A stretch of DNA of 64,000 nucleotides, taken from NCBI RefSeq assembly GCF_036607905.1, contig NZ_CP144555.1, positions 6,510,001-6,574,000 on the forward strand, in the 5' to 3' direction. Below, in pieces: positions 1 to 9,107 of the stretch. The notes beneath the pieces were generated by a model that saw only the letters and a list, made by a program, of their open reading frames with translations, was not told where the DNA came from and did not search any database. A program made the position numbers and the translations under genes. Origin of the DNA: Streptomyces sp. SCSIO 75703 (GTDB lineage Bacteria > Actinomycetota > Actinomycetes > Streptomycetales > Streptomycetaceae). Numbering within the stretch: the first letter of the stretch is position 1; each line of letters begins with the position of its first letter.

Positions 1-1
1 C

Positions 2-811
2 CTGCGCGCCCTGGTCGGCCGCATGCCCGGCTGCCGGCTCGGCGGCAGCGCCCGGCAGAGCCTCGCCCGCACCGCCACCGCCTACGGGCAGGCCGTGAGC
101 GCGCTGGCCGTGGCCCGGTACCGCCCCGGGCGGACCGCCGTGTACGCGCAGCGGACCCGCCCCGAACGCCTCATGGACCCCGAGGCGCTGCGCCTGTGGA
201 CGGACCGGGTGCTGGACCCCCTCGACGCGCTCGCCCACCACACCCGCGCCGAACTCCTCGCCACCACCCGGCTCGGCCTGGAGTTCACCGCCGTCAGCAC
301 GGCGAAGATCCTCGGCGTCAGCCGCAACACCGTCCGCGCCCGCATGGACCGCGTCGAGGGACTGCTGCGCACCGACTTCGCCGACCTGACCGTGCGCGCC
401 ACCGTCCACCTCGCGCTGAACGCGCACGCCGGCCTCGCCGACCGCCCCGCGCCCCGGCGCCCGGCCGCCGGCACCGGGCTCACCGACCTGCTCACCGGGC
501 CTGCGCTGCGCACCTGGGCCGCCGACCTGCTCGGACGGCTGGAGCACGACACCCGCAACCCCCGGCGCACCCTGCGCGCCTGGATCGCCGCGGGCGGCAA
601 CGCCGAACGGGCCGCGCGACGGCTCGGCGTCCACGCCCAGACCGTCCGCGAGCACGTGCGCAGCGCGGAACCCGTCCTGGAGCGCCGGCTCCTCGCGGGC
701 GGCAGCGACCTGTACGAGGTCGTCCTCGCCCACCTGGCCCTCGGCGACCTCGACCCGCCCCCGCTGCACGGGACGAAACCGGCCCATCCGGACTCACCTG
801 TGCACGGCTGA
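2..811 (+). CDS. Helix-turn-helix regulator, PucR-like C-terminal part (5' truncated by window edge)
   Basis: The frame is open from the window's left edge, so the true start lies upstream; the first internal Met is at position 23. Two HTH-like segments are visible: one around the 'AKILGVSRNTVRARMDRVE' stretch and one around 'AARRLGVHAQTVREHVRSAE'. Both resemble the C-terminal PucR-type HTH that ends many actinobacterial transcription factors. The N-terminal sensory part is outside the window, so the ligand and targets cannot be told. The gene converges with the alcohol dehydrogenase and is followed by a strong inverted repeat. Confidence 0.6.
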   Translation: MRALVGRMPGCRLGGSARQSLARTATAYGQAVSALAVARYRPGRTAVYAQRTRPERLMDPEALRLWTDRVLDPLDALAHHTRAELLATTRLGLEFTAVSTAKILGVSRNTVRARMDRVEGLLRTDFADLTVRATVHLALNAHAGLADRPAPRRPAAGTGLTDLLTGPALRTWAADLLGRLEHDTRNPRRTLRAWIAAGGNAERAARRLGVHAQTVREHVRSAEPVLERRLLAGGSDLYEVVLAHLALGDLDPPPLHGTKPAHPDSPVHG

Positions 812-930
812 GTCCTGGGCGGTGCGCAGCGGGCACCGACACGGTTCACAACGCCGGGCGCGGACGCGTAGGTTCGACGAGCCGCGGGGGCACGACCGGA
901 ACGGGGGACCGGTCGCGCCCCCCTCGGCCG

Positions 931-989
931 GGTCTCCCGGACCGGCCGGGAGACCCGGCCGGTCCGGGACCGGCCGGGAGACCCGGCCG
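931..989. terminator. Bidirectional terminator-like inverted repeats
   Basis: Perfect 10-bp arms GGTCTCCCGG (931-940) and CCGGGAGACC (946-955) flank a 5-nt loop. A 21-bp block at 941-961 is then repeated exactly at 969-989, giving nested hairpins. The block lies between two convergent genes, as expected for a shared factor-independent terminator. Confidence 0.6.
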
Positions 990-995
990 CTCCCT

Positions 996-2036
996 TCAGC
1001 CGCCGGGCAGGACCACCGCGCGCCCGCCGACCTTGCCCTCGCGCAGCCGCTCGTAGGCGAGCGGGGCGTCGTCCAGCGCGTACGTCTCGGTGTGCACCGA
1101 CACCGCGCCCGAGCGGGCCAGCGCCAGCACCTCGATCAGCTCCTCCCGGCTGCCCCAGTACGGCGCGCTGACCGACACCTCGAAGGGCAGCATCCCGAAG
1201 CCGACCGGCAGTCCGGCCCCGCCGATGCCGACCAGGGTGACGTCGGCCTCCACGGCGGCGACGGCGCCCGCGATCCGCACGGTCGGTTCGGCGCCCACGA
1301 AGTCGAGGACGGCCTCGGCGCCCCGGCCGCCGGTCAGCTCCACCACCGCGTCCGCGGCCCGGGCGTCGGACGACAGTGCCTCGTGCGCGCCCACCTCCCG
1401 GGCCAGCCGCAGCTTCTCCTCGCTGACGTCGAGGGCGACGACCCGCGCCGGGCTGAGGGCCCGCAGCAACTGGACGGCGACGTGACCGAGTCCGCCGGCG
1501 CCGATGACCACCGCCGTCGACCCCGGCACCAGCTTGGGCAGCGAGTGCTTGACCGCGTGGTACGGGGTCAGCCCCGCGTCCGTCAGCGGCGCCGCGGCGA
1601 CCGGGTCGAGGCCGTCCAGGGGGACCAGGTGCCGGGCGTCGTCGACGAGCAGGTACTCGGCCATCGCCCCCGGCCGCCCCAGTCCCGGCGGGCGGATGCC
1701 CAGCTCGTCGGCGCGCAGGCAGTAGTTCTCCTTGCCCTGGGCGCACTTCGCGCAGGTGCCGCAGCCCCACGGGCCGTAGACGGCGACCGCCTCGCCCTTC
1801 GCGACGCCGCCCGCCCCGGCGCCCAGCGCCGCCACGGTGCCGACCCCCTCGTGACCGAGGGTGAGGGGCAGCTCGTACGGGAAGCCCTCCGCGGGCCGGC
1901 CCATCACCGCGATGTCGGAGTGGCAGGCGCCGGCCGCGGTGACCCTCACCAGCACCTGGCCGGGGCCGGGCTCCGGATCGGGCACGGTCACCACCTCGGG
2001 CGGCGCTCCGACGGTGCGGTACTGCAGTGCCTTCAT
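996..2036 (-). CDS. Zinc-dependent NAD(P) alcohol dehydrogenase (MDR family)
   Basis: A 346-aa medium-chain dehydrogenase, likely oxidising an alcohol or reducing an aldehyde in the cytoplasm. Family marks: the catalytic-zinc region GACHSD (about residue 35) and GHEGVG (about 62), a structural-zinc cysteine cluster of the form C-GTC-KC-----NYC near residues 91-105, and the Rossmann motif GAGGLGHVA near 180. Length matches the family. It is monocistronic. The substrate is not evident. The 285 bp upstream, shared with the divergent catalase, holds no gene. Confidence 0.85.
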   Translation of the reverse strand: MKALQYRTVGAPPEVVTVPDPEPGPGQVLVRVTAAGACHSDIAVMGRPAEGFPYELPLTLGHEGVGTVAALGAGAGGVAKGEAVAVYGPWGCGTCAKCAQGKENYCLRADELGIRPPGLGRPGAMAEYLLVDDARHLVPLDGLDPVAAAPLTDAGLTPYHAVKHSLPKLVPGSTAVVIGAGGLGHVAVQLLRALSPARVVALDVSEEKLRLAREVGAHEALSSDARAADAVVELTGGRGAEAVLDFVGAEPTVRIAGAVAAVEADVTLVGIGGAGLPVGFGMLPFEVSVSAPYWGSREELIEVLALARSGAVSVHTETYALDDAPLAYERLREGKVGGRAVVLPGG

Positions 2037-2321
2037 GGCGTGCTCCTTCGCCGGCGGTCCGGTCCGCTGTCCGGGCCCGGGTACCCGCCCGGCGCCGAAC
2101 CCGACCGCCGCGCCCCCCGGGCCGCGCCGGCCCCCGCCCGGGGGGCCGCCACCGGGCCGACCCCCGTGGCGCCGGCCCGGAGCCCGTGTTGAAATGCGGG
2201 CAAACCGGTAGGTGACGGGCGGCTCACTCTGGGTACCCGGCCCGCCGGCGTGCGCGGCCGACGGCCGCCTCGCAGCTCAGGACGGCCCGAGGACGGCCAC
2301 GAGTCGAAGGAGCCCACGACC

Positions 2322-3980
2322 ATGACGGACGTATCGAGCCGGGGCCCCGCCCCGGGCGACGACCGTGAGGTGCTCACCAACCGGCAGGGGCACCCCGTCT
2401 ACGACAACCAGAACCAGCGCACGGTCGGCGCCCGCGGCCCCGCCACGCTGGAGAACTACCAGTTCCTGGAGAAGATCAGCCACTTCGACCGGGAGCGCAT
2501 CCCCGAGCGCGTCGTGCACGCCCGCGGTGTCACCGCCTACGGCTACTTCGAGGCGTACGGCGCCTGGGGAGACGAGCCGGTCGCACGGTACACCCGGGCC
2601 CGGCTGTTCCAGGAACGGGGCAAGCGCACCGACGTCGCCGTCCGCTTCTCCACCGTCATCGGCGGCAGGGACTCCGCCGAGACCGCCCGCGACCCGCGGG
2701 GCTTCGCCGTCAAGTTCTACACCGAGGACGGCAACTGGGACCTCGTCGGCAACAACCTCGGCGTCTTCTTCATCCGGGACGCGATCAAGTTCCCGGACGT
2801 CATCCACGCCCTCAAGCCGGACCCGGTCACCTTCGAGCAGCAGCCCCGGCGCATCTTCGACTTCATGTCGCAGACCCCCGAGTCGATGCACATGCTCGTC
2901 AACCTCTTCAGCCCGCGCGGCATCCCCGCCGACTACCGGCACATGCAGGGCTTCGGCGTCAACACCTACAAATGGGTCGACGCCGAGGGCAAGACCGTCC
3001 TGGTCAAGTACCACTGGATGCCCAAGCAGGGCGTGCACAGCATGACCGAGGAGGACGCGGCCAACGTCCAGGCCCAGTCCCTCGGCCACGCCACCAAGGA
3101 CCTCTACGAGGCCGTCGCGCGCGGCGAGTACCCGGAGTGGGAACTGCTCGTCCAGATGATGGAGGACGGCGAGCACCCCGAACTGGACTTCGACCCGCTG
3201 GACGACACCAAGACCTGGCCGGAGCAGGACTTCCCGCCGAAGCCGGTCGGCCGCATGGTGCTGAACCGGATGCCGGAGAACTACTTCGCGGAGAACGAGC
3301 AGATCTCCTTCGGCACCGGCGTCCTCGTCGACGGACTGGACTTCTCCGACGACAAGATGCTCGTCGGCCGGACCTTCTCCTACAGCGACACCCAGCGCCA
3401 CCGGGTCGGCCCCAACTACCTCCAGCTCCCCGTCAACCAGGCCAAACACGCGCAGGTCCGCACCAACCAGCGCGACGGCCAGATGACCTACCACGTGGAC
3501 GGCGCCCAGGGGAACCCGAGCGTCAACTACGAGCCGTCGATCACCGGCGGCCTGCGCGAGGCGCAGTACCCGACCCACGACGAGCAGGGCCCCGAGATCC
3601 GCGGCCGGCTCACCCGCAAGCGCATCCCGCGCGCCAACGACTACCAGCAGGCCGGACAGCGCTACCTCCTGATGGAGCAGTGGGAGCGCGACGACCTCGT
3701 CGCCAACTTCACCGACCTGCTCTCCCAGTGCGACCGGCCCGTCCAGGAGCGCATGGTGTGGCACTTCCTGCTCGTCGAGAACGACCTCGGCCTGCGGGTC
3801 GGCGAGGGCCTCGGCATCTCGCCCGAGGACGTGGCGGGTCTGGAGCCGCTGGCCGGACAGGACCTCACCGACGAGGACCGCGAGCGGCTTGCCAGGCTCG
3901 GCAAGAACCCGCCGCGCGACGTCGAGGGCCTGACGATGACGCACTGCGTCCCCGACAAGCGGCACGTCGTCACCCGCTGA
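2322..3980 (+). CDS. katA: Monofunctional haem catalase
   Basis: A 552-aa clade-3-like catalase that dismutates hydrogen peroxide. The catalytic His is at about residue 66 (RVVHARG), the distal Asn lies in the GNNLGVFFIRD region (about 139) and the haem-ligand Tyr at about 354 (RTFSYSDTQRHR). I chose ATG 2322 because GAAGGAG sits 9 nt upstream and homology starts just after it; the frame is open to 2250 but without homology. It lies near other stress-type genes (DoxX, dehydrogenase). A GGGTAC motif at 2231 lacks a convincing -35 partner, so the controlling sigma factor is unclear. Confidence 0.92.
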   Translation: MTDVSSRGPAPGDDREVLTNRQGHPVYDNQNQRTVGARGPATLENYQFLEKISHFDRERIPERVVHARGVTAYGYFEAYGAWGDEPVARYTRARLFQERGKRTDVAVRFSTVIGGRDSAETARDPRGFAVKFYTEDGNWDLVGNNLGVFFIRDAIKFPDVIHALKPDPVTFEQQPRRIFDFMSQTPESMHMLVNLFSPRGIPADYRHMQGFGVNTYKWVDAEGKTVLVKYHWMPKQGVHSMTEEDAANVQAQSLGHATKDLYEAVARGEYPEWELLVQMMEDGEHPELDFDPLDDTKTWPEQDFPPKPVGRMVLNRMPENYFAENEQISFGTGVLVDGLDFSDDKMLVGRTFSYSDTQRHRVGPNYLQLPVNQAKHAQVRTNQRDGQMTYHVDGAQGNPSVNYEPSITGGLREAQYPTHDEQGPEIRGRLTRKRIPRANDYQQAGQRYLLMEQWERDDLVANFTDLLSQCDRPVQERMVWHFLLVENDLGLRVGEGLGISPEDVAGLEPLAGQDLTDEDRERLARLGKNPPRDVEGLTMTHCVPDKRHVVTR

Positions 3981-4016
3981 CGCGCACCGGTCCCCCTCGC
4001 CCCGCCCGGACGCGGG

Positions 4017-4883
4017 TCACCCGGCGGCGAGGGCGGACCGGGCCGCCGCGACGGCCTGCCCGGCGTACCCTCCGCCGAAGAGCACGGTGTGCACCAGCAG
4101 CGGGAAGAGCTGGTGCACGCCGACCCGGCCGCGCCAGCCGTCGGCGAGCGGCGCCGCCTCCGCGTAGGCGTCCGTGATCCGGTCCAGGTGCGGGCAGCCG
4201 AACAGGCGCAGCATCGCCAGGTCCGTCTCCCGGTGCCCGCCGTGCGCCGCCGGGTCGATCAGCCACACCCGCCCGTCGGCGCCCCACAGCACGTTGCCGT
4301 TCCACAGGTCCCCGTGGAGCCGGGCCGGCGGTTCCGCGGGCCCGGCCAGCTCCGGCAGGCGCGCGCAGACCCGCTCGACGTCGGCCGCTCCGGCGGCGTC
4401 CACGGCGCCCGCGTCGACCGCCGCGCGCAGGTACGGCAGCACCCGGTGCTCGGCGTACCAGCCGGGCCAGTCGTTCCCCGGCACGTTGCGCATCGGCGCG
4501 AGCCCGATCCGGGCGTCCTCGGGGCCGCCGGGCGGCGCGGCGCCGAACGCCGGTGCCCCGGCGGCGTGCAGGACAGCCAGCTCCCGCCCGAACCGCGCCG
4601 CCGCCCGCGCGTCCGGCGGCCCCTGTGCGACCCGGCCGGTCACCAGCCACCACCCGTCCTCGCCGTGCACCGCCGGCACGGGGACCGCCCCGGCGCCGGC
4701 CAGCCAGCGCAGGCCCGCCGCCTCGGCCCGCACCGCGCCGGGGCCGTCCCCGCGTTTGGCCATCACCGTGCGCCCGTCGTCGAGGGCGACCTCGGCGAGC
4801 GCGTCCGACAGGCGGCGTTCACCGGTCACCGCGCGGCCGGTGAAGCGGGCCGCGGCGGCCGAGGGAGAGGCGGGGGGCGTCAT
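4017..4883 (-). CDS. Fructosamine kinase / aminoglycoside phosphotransferase-like kinase
   Basis: A 288-aa kinase-like protein. The catalytic loop HGDLWNGNVLW (residues about 190-200) and the later IDPAAHGGHRETDLAM segment match the fructosamine-3-kinase family, which phosphorylates ketoamine adducts on glycated proteins or small molecules so they decompose. The start is ATG 4883, giving MTPPASPS. The frame continues upstream without homology. It converges with the catalase gene and is divergent from the small gene at 5016. Confidence 0.82.
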   Translation of the reverse strand: MTPPASPSAAAARFTGRAVTGERRLSDALAEVALDDGRTVMAKRGDGPGAVRAEAAGLRWLAGAGAVPVPAVHGEDGWWLVTGRVAQGPPDARAAARFGRELAVLHAAGAPAFGAAPPGGPEDARIGLAPMRNVPGNDWPGWYAEHRVLPYLRAAVDAGAVDAAGAADVERVCARLPELAGPAEPPARLHGDLWNGNVLWGADGRVWLIDPAAHGGHRETDLAMLRLFGCPHLDRITDAYAEAAPLADGWRGRVGVHQLFPLLVHTVLFGGGYAGQAVAAARSALAAG

Positions 4884-5015
4884 GCCGGTCAGCGTAGGCC
4901 GTGTCCGTGACGTCCCGCCGGGCTCTTCGCCCCGTGGCCGGGCCGCCCGCCGCCGACCCGGTGAAAAACACCCCGCACGCCCTGGAAGCCCCGCCGACGG
5001 GGGACCAGTGGGGAC

Positions 5016-5336
5016 ATGACCAGTTCCTCGTTCCCCCGCAGCATCACGCTGCCCGCCTCGGTCTGCGAACAGGCCGCGGACTACCTCGAACACGCGGTCC
5101 ACAAGGCCATCGACGGCGCCGCCGCCCCCTGGCGGGCCTTCCGCGGCGCCGACGGCGACCACACCTTCGCGGTGCCCCTCGTCGAGCAGGCCGCCGGCTG
5201 CCTCCTCGTCCTGGCCGCCGAAAGCGCCCAGAGCCTGCGTCCTTCCGCCTTGCGCGCCCTCATCGGCGTGGCCCTGCACCTGCGCGACGCCGCCGAGGCG
5301 GTTCGCCGCCCCGCCTACACCCCGAGCGCCTGGTGA
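5016..5336 (+). CDS. Hypothetical 106-aa protein
   Basis: A small acidic protein with no motif I recognise. It reads as mostly helical, with a hydrophobic stretch near residues 58-70 (AAGCLLVLAAE) too short and polar to be a sure membrane segment. Third-position GC is high, which supports real coding. It is divergent from the fructosamine kinase and converges on the permease at 5372. No function can be assigned. Confidence 0.6.
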   Translation: MTSSSFPRSITLPASVCEQAADYLEHAVHKAIDGAAAPWRAFRGADGDHTFAVPLVEQAAGCLLVLAAESAQSLRPSALRALIGVALHLRDAAEAVRRPAYTPSAW

Positions 5337-5371
5337 CCACGGGCCGCTGACCGGCGCGGGGCCACGGCACG

Positions 5372-6613
5372 TCAGGTGCTGCCGAACAGCCGCAGGGACG
5401 CCCACAGGGCGAGGGTGGAGGCCACGAGCGTGGCCGGTACGGTCAGCAGGCCGAGCCGGGTGAAGCGGCCCAGCTCCGCCTCGACGCCGTGCCGGTGCAG
5501 GATGCGCCGCCACAGCAGGGTCGCCAGCGAGCCGACGTAGGTCAGGTTGGGGCCCAGGTTCACGCCGATCAGCACCGCGAGGACGGGGCCCGCCCCGGCG
5601 GGCGCGGCCAGGGGGAGCAGCGCCAGCACGGCGGGCAGGTTGTTGATGACGTTGGCCAGCACCGCGGCGACCACCGCGATCCCGAGCAGGGCCGGCACCG
5701 ACTCCCCGTCCGGCAGCAGGTACCGCAGCAGCGTGCCCAGCCCGCCGCCCATCACGCCCCGCACCACGACGCCGAGCGCGAGCACGAACAGGCAGAACAG
5801 CGGCGCCGCGGCCCCCACCAGTTCCCGGGGCGTGACATGGCGCCGGGACAGCGCCCGCCCGCCGAGCACCAGCACCCCCGCCAGCGCCGCCCAGGCGGGC
5901 GACAGCCCGGCCGCCGAGACCACCGCGAACCCGGCCAGCGTCAGCGCGAGCACCACCAGCGGGAACCGCGCCACGCCGGGCGGCGGTCCCACGCCGGACG
6001 CCGCGGCCGGCCCGGAGACCGGCGTGTCCAGGTCGGCGCGGAAGAAGCGGCGGAAGACGGCGTACTCGACGGCGATCGCCACCAGCCAGGGCAGCGCCAT
6101 CAGCGCCGCGAACCGGGTGAAGCTCAGGCCGCTGGCCGTGAACGCCAGCAGGTTCGTCAGGTTGGAGACCGGCAGCAGCAGGGAGGCCGAGTTCGCCAGG
6201 TGGGCGGTGGCGTACACGTGCGGCCGGGCCACGGCGCCGGCGCGGGCCGCGGTGGCGAGCACCACCGGGGTCAGCAGGACGGCGGTGGCGTCCAGACTGA
6301 GCACCGCCGTCACCGCGCAGGCCACCACGAACACCCCGCCGAGCAGATGCCGCGGGCTGCCGCCGCACCGGCGGGCCACCACGGCGCCGGCCGCCTCGAA
6401 GAGCCCCTCCCGCGCGCACAGGTGCGCCAGCATCAGCACCAGCGCGAGGAAGCCGACGACCGGCAGCAGCGTCCGCGTCTGCTCCCACGCCTCCCGAGGC
6501 GTGACCACGCCGAGCAGCACCACCAACGCGGCGGCGGGCACGGCGGCCGTGGCCTCCGGCAGACCGCGCGGGCGCAGCACGGCGAAGGCCAGCACCCCCA
6601 GCAGCAGCGCCAC
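5372..6613 (-). CDS. SLC13 / ArsB-like ion transporter superfamily permease
   Basis: At least 413 aa and almost entirely hydrophobic, with about 11-12 membrane spans. Repeated features of the ion-transporter superfamily are seen: an 'NVINNLPA' re-entrant motif near residue 310 and 'GVNLGPNLTYVGSLATLLW' near 350, typical of ArsB/SLC13-type anion transporters. The substrate (arsenite, citrate, sulfate) cannot be told, and no ars genes are near. GTG 6613 is used here. A CTG at 6646, 11 codons upstream and in frame, follows a strong GGGGAGGAG stretch and could be the true start. Confidence 0.75.
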   Translation of the reverse strand: MALLLGVLAFAVLRPRGLPEATAAVPAAALVVLLGVVTPREAWEQTRTLLPVVGFLALVLMLAHLCAREGLFEAAGAVVARRCGGSPRHLLGGVFVVACAVTAVLSLDATAVLLTPVVLATAARAGAVARPHVYATAHLANSASLLLPVSNLTNLLAFTASGLSFTRFAALMALPWLVAIAVEYAVFRRFFRADLDTPVSGPAAASGVGPPPGVARFPLVVLALTLAGFAVVSAAGLSPAWAALAGVLVLGGRALSRRHVTPRELVGAAAPLFCLFVLALGVVVRGVMGGGLGTLLRYLLPDGESVPALLGIAVVAAVLANVINNLPAVLALLPLAAPAGAGPVLAVLIGVNLGPNLTYVGSLATLLWRRILHRHGVEAELGRFTRLGLLTVPATLVASTLALWASLRLFGST

Positions 6614-6690
6614 GGGGACGGCCTCGGAGACGAGGGCGGTACTCAGGGCTTCTCCTCCCCGCCGGCGACCCGGGCACCCACCCGGTGATC

Positions 6691-6852
6691 GTCAGGCCCC
6701 AGGATGGCACCCCCCGGGCAGCGACCCGCACGAACGGTGACAAGACCGCCCGCCACCGCCCTCCCGCACGTCAGGCCCCGAGGCCCTGCCGCACGTAAGG
6801 CCCCGAGCCCTGCCCTCGTCAGGCTCGGAACCTTGGCCTCGTCAGGCCCCGA
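6691..6852. repeat. Degenerate short tandem repeats in the permease/DoxX gap
   Basis: The core GTMAGGCYCSGA recurs at 6770, 6795, 6818 and 6841, a period of 23-25 bp, with an outlying copy at 6691. Flanks also resemble each other (CGAGGCCCTGCC, CGAGCCCTGCC, CGAACCTGCC). The gap between the permease and DoxX genes (6614-6959) holds no other supported gene, and the repeats lie upstream of the leftward permease. Confidence 0.6.
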
Positions 6853-6959
6853 ACCTGCCCCCCGGCAGCCCGCTCGACCCGCCTCGTGGCCCCGGCATCC
6901 GCCCGCGCCCGCGCCGGGCCCGGCCCTGGCCGCCGAACCCGCCTTCGCCCGCCCCCCGG

Positions 6960-7502
6960 TCAGCCGCCGGTCCCGCCCAGCCTGGCCCGCACCGCGCCCG
7001 CCAGCGCCGCCGGGCGGGCCGTGGCCCGTGCCGTGCGGCGCACGAGGCGGGCGTCGCGGCGCAGGTCCCTCGCCGCGTGCCGGCTCCGCCACAGCAGCGA
7101 GGGAGCGCCGCCGGTGTCGTCGGCCGCGATCAGCAGCCCGCCCAGCATGGAGAGGTTCTTGAGGAAGTGGACGCGCTGCCGGGCGCGGTCGGCGGGCTCC
7201 TCCGCCTCCCAGAAGCGGTGCCCGGCCAGCGTGGTCGGCACCAGCGTCGAGGCCACCGCGAGCGCGGCCAGCCGCGGGTACCGGCCCAGCCCGAGCATGA
7301 CGCCGCCGACGACCTGCACGGCCCCGTTGATCCGCACCAGGTGCTCGGTGCGGTCCGGCAGCAGGGACACGCGGTCGGCCACCGGCCGCACGACCGGCTC
7401 GGCCGCCGGCGCCACCTCGCCCGGTTTGCGCAGGGACCGCAGGCCCCCGGCGATGAACATCGAGGCGAGCATCGGCCGGCCGGCCACGCGCAGAAGACTC
7501 AT
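6960..7502 (-). CDS. DoxX family membrane protein
   Basis: A 180-aa DoxX-like protein. The N-terminal 'RPMLASMFIAGG' span is followed by two central spans near residues 60-90 and the conserved 'FLKNLSMLGGLLIAA' segment near 120-135, the hallmark of actinobacterial DoxX proteins. Members of this family are integral membrane proteins linked to thiol or oxidative stress. The C-terminal 45 residues are Arg/Ala-rich and cytoplasmic in appearance. The start is ATG 7502. Confidence 0.85.
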   Translation of the reverse strand: MSLLRVAGRPMLASMFIAGGLRSLRKPGEVAPAAEPVVRPVADRVSLLPDRTEHLVRINGAVQVVGGVMLGLGRYPRLAALAVASTLVPTTLAGHRFWEAEEPADRARQRVHFLKNLSMLGGLLIAADDTGGAPSLLWRSRHAARDLRRDARLVRRTARATARPAALAGAVRARLGGTGG

Positions 7503-7745
7503 GACGCTCTCCCAAGCAGTCGCGGAGGGGGGGAACCTGTACGGATCATCAGGTGCCCCGCCCGCCCGGCGCCATTCGACGTCCGCGCCCCTCGCCCGGG
7601 GCCCCGGACCCCGCCGTACCGGGTCCGCGCAGGTCGCGAGGGGGAGCGGGGCCGCGCCGGGGCCGGCGCCGCGGGGAGGCCGTGCCACGCATACGGCGCA
7701 CCCGGGTACTTGAGCGAGCGCCCCCGGGATGGGCAGGATGCCCCG

Positions 7746-8387
7746 GTGACCGAAACCGCCGCCATACGCCCCTACCGTCCGGCCGACGCCGCCGCCCTCG
7801 ACGACATCTGCGTCCGCACCGGGCACAACGGCCGGGACAGCCGGGCCGTGTACGCCGACCCCGCCATCCTGCCCGCGATCTTCGCCGCGCCCTACGTCCA
7901 CCTCGACCCCGGCCTCGCCTTCGTCCTCGACGACGGCACCGGGAAGGCGGTCGGCTACATCCTCGGCACGGCGGACACCGCCCGGTTCGCCGCGGACTTC
8001 CGCACGGCGTGGCTGCCCCGGGTCGCCGACCGGTACCCGGCGCCGGAGGGCCCGCCCGGCACCCCGGACGAGGTCATGGCGACCCTGCTGCACGACCCGG
8101 AGCGCATGGTCTTCCCCGAGGCGGCGGCGTACCCGGCCCACCTCCACATCGACCTGCTGCCCGAGTGGCAGGGCCGGGGCCACGGGGGGCGGCTCATGCG
8201 CGCCTTCCGGCGGGCGCTGCGCGAGCGCGGCGTGCCGGCCGTGCACCTCGTGATGGCGACGGCCAACACCGGGGCCCGGGCCTTCTACGACCGCATGGGA
8301 TTCCACGAGATCGACGTGCCCGGCCTCGCCGCCGCCGGCAGCACCTGCCTCGGCCGCGGCACGGAGGAGGAGCCCGCCGGCCGCTGA
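7746..8387 (+). CDS. GNAT family N-acetyltransferase
   Basis: A 213-aa acetyltransferase. The acetyl-CoA-binding motif appears as 'LPEWQGRGHGGRLMRAF' near residues 138-155 (the Q/R-x-x-G-x-G/A pattern), with the later 'ANTGARAFYDRMGF' strand-helix typical of the fold. It is longer than the minimal GNAT, with an insert near residues 85-115. GTG 7746 is chosen because homology begins at 'IRPYRPADAAAL' a few codons later, although the frame is open much further upstream. The substrate is unknown. Confidence 0.82.
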   Translation: MTETAAIRPYRPADAAALDDICVRTGHNGRDSRAVYADPAILPAIFAAPYVHLDPGLAFVLDDGTGKAVGYILGTADTARFAADFRTAWLPRVADRYPAPEGPPGTPDEVMATLLHDPERMVFPEAAAYPAHLHIDLLPEWQGRGHGGRLMRAFRRALRERGVPAVHLVMATANTGARAFYDRMGFHEIDVPGLAAAGSTCLGRGTEEEPAGR

Positions 8388-8519
8388 GCCCCGCCGGAGG
8401 GCGGGGCCGCCCGCGCGCCGCCGCCCGCGCCGGTCCGGTCCGGTCCCGCGGGCCGTGCTTCGGACCCGGCAGACCGGGCACGCGGGCCTGGTACCCCCAG
8501 CACCGAGGAGTGGTGCCAG

Positions 8520-8933
8520 ATGACCGAGTACGAGCGTTCCCGCACCATGCCGTCCCAGCCCGAGCAGGTCTACGACCAGGCCGCCAACGTCGGCCAACTC
8601 GGCACCTGGCTGCCGGGCGGACTGCACGTGCGCGCCGGGGAGCCGCCCGCCGTCACCGTGCACGACGACGACGCCGGCCGGGACACCGCCGCGCTGCTGC
8701 GCTCCCGGCCCGAGCAGATGCGGCTCGAATGGGGCACCCGCGACCAGGGCGGCTACGCGGGCTGGCTCCAGGTCGCCGGACTGGACAGCGGGGCCAGCGA
8801 GGTGACCGTGCACCTGTCCTTCTTCGACGAGGGCCACGACCCGGGCAGCCGCGCGGTCGCCGCCGCCCTCGACGACAGCCTGCGGCGGCTGGAGGAGCAG
8901 GTGCGGCTGCGCACCGGCCACGCCGCCGGCTGA
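8520..8933 (+). CDS. SRPBCC family protein
   Basis: A 137-aa protein with the START/Bet v1-like pattern: an N-terminal strand and helix ('SQPEQVYDQAANVGQLGTWLP'), alternating strands, and a long C-terminal amphipathic helix ('SRAVAAALDDSLRRLEEQV'). Such proteins bind hydrophobic ligands in a deep pocket; no ligand can be named here. ATG 8520. It is preceded by a GNAT gene on the same strand with a gap of about 130 bp. Confidence 0.7.
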   Translation: MTEYERSRTMPSQPEQVYDQAANVGQLGTWLPGGLHVRAGEPPAVTVHDDDAGRDTAALLRSRPEQMRLEWGTRDQGGYAGWLQVAGLDSGASEVTVHLSFFDEGHDPGSRAVAAALDDSLRRLEEQVRLRTGHAAG

Positions 8934-9107
8934 CCGGGCGCACGGGCGGCGCCACGCGGGTCCGGCCGGCGCCGGGAGGCCGCAGCCGCGTGGCGCGCGG
9001 TGACGTCCGTGGCCCATCCGTGACGCACCGCGGGGCAACCCCCCGTCGCCGCGCCGGGTCGTACAGGGCAGAGCCCGACGACACCGACGCACCGACCTGG
9101 GGGAACC

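Noticed and set aside
2231..2236. GGGTAC as a sigma-B type -10 before the catalase gene
   Set aside because: No GTTT-like -35 is found at the right distance; a similar GGGTAC at 7703 has the same problem.
2277..3965. Long open frame antisense to the catalase gene
   Set aside because: High GC makes long shadow frames common; it has no homology and its codon pattern mirrors the catalase gene.
6644..6646. CTG as the start of the ion-transporter permease
   Set aside because: Attractive because of the strong GGGGAGGAG upstream, but CTG starts are rare; GTG 6613 was kept and the alternative noted.
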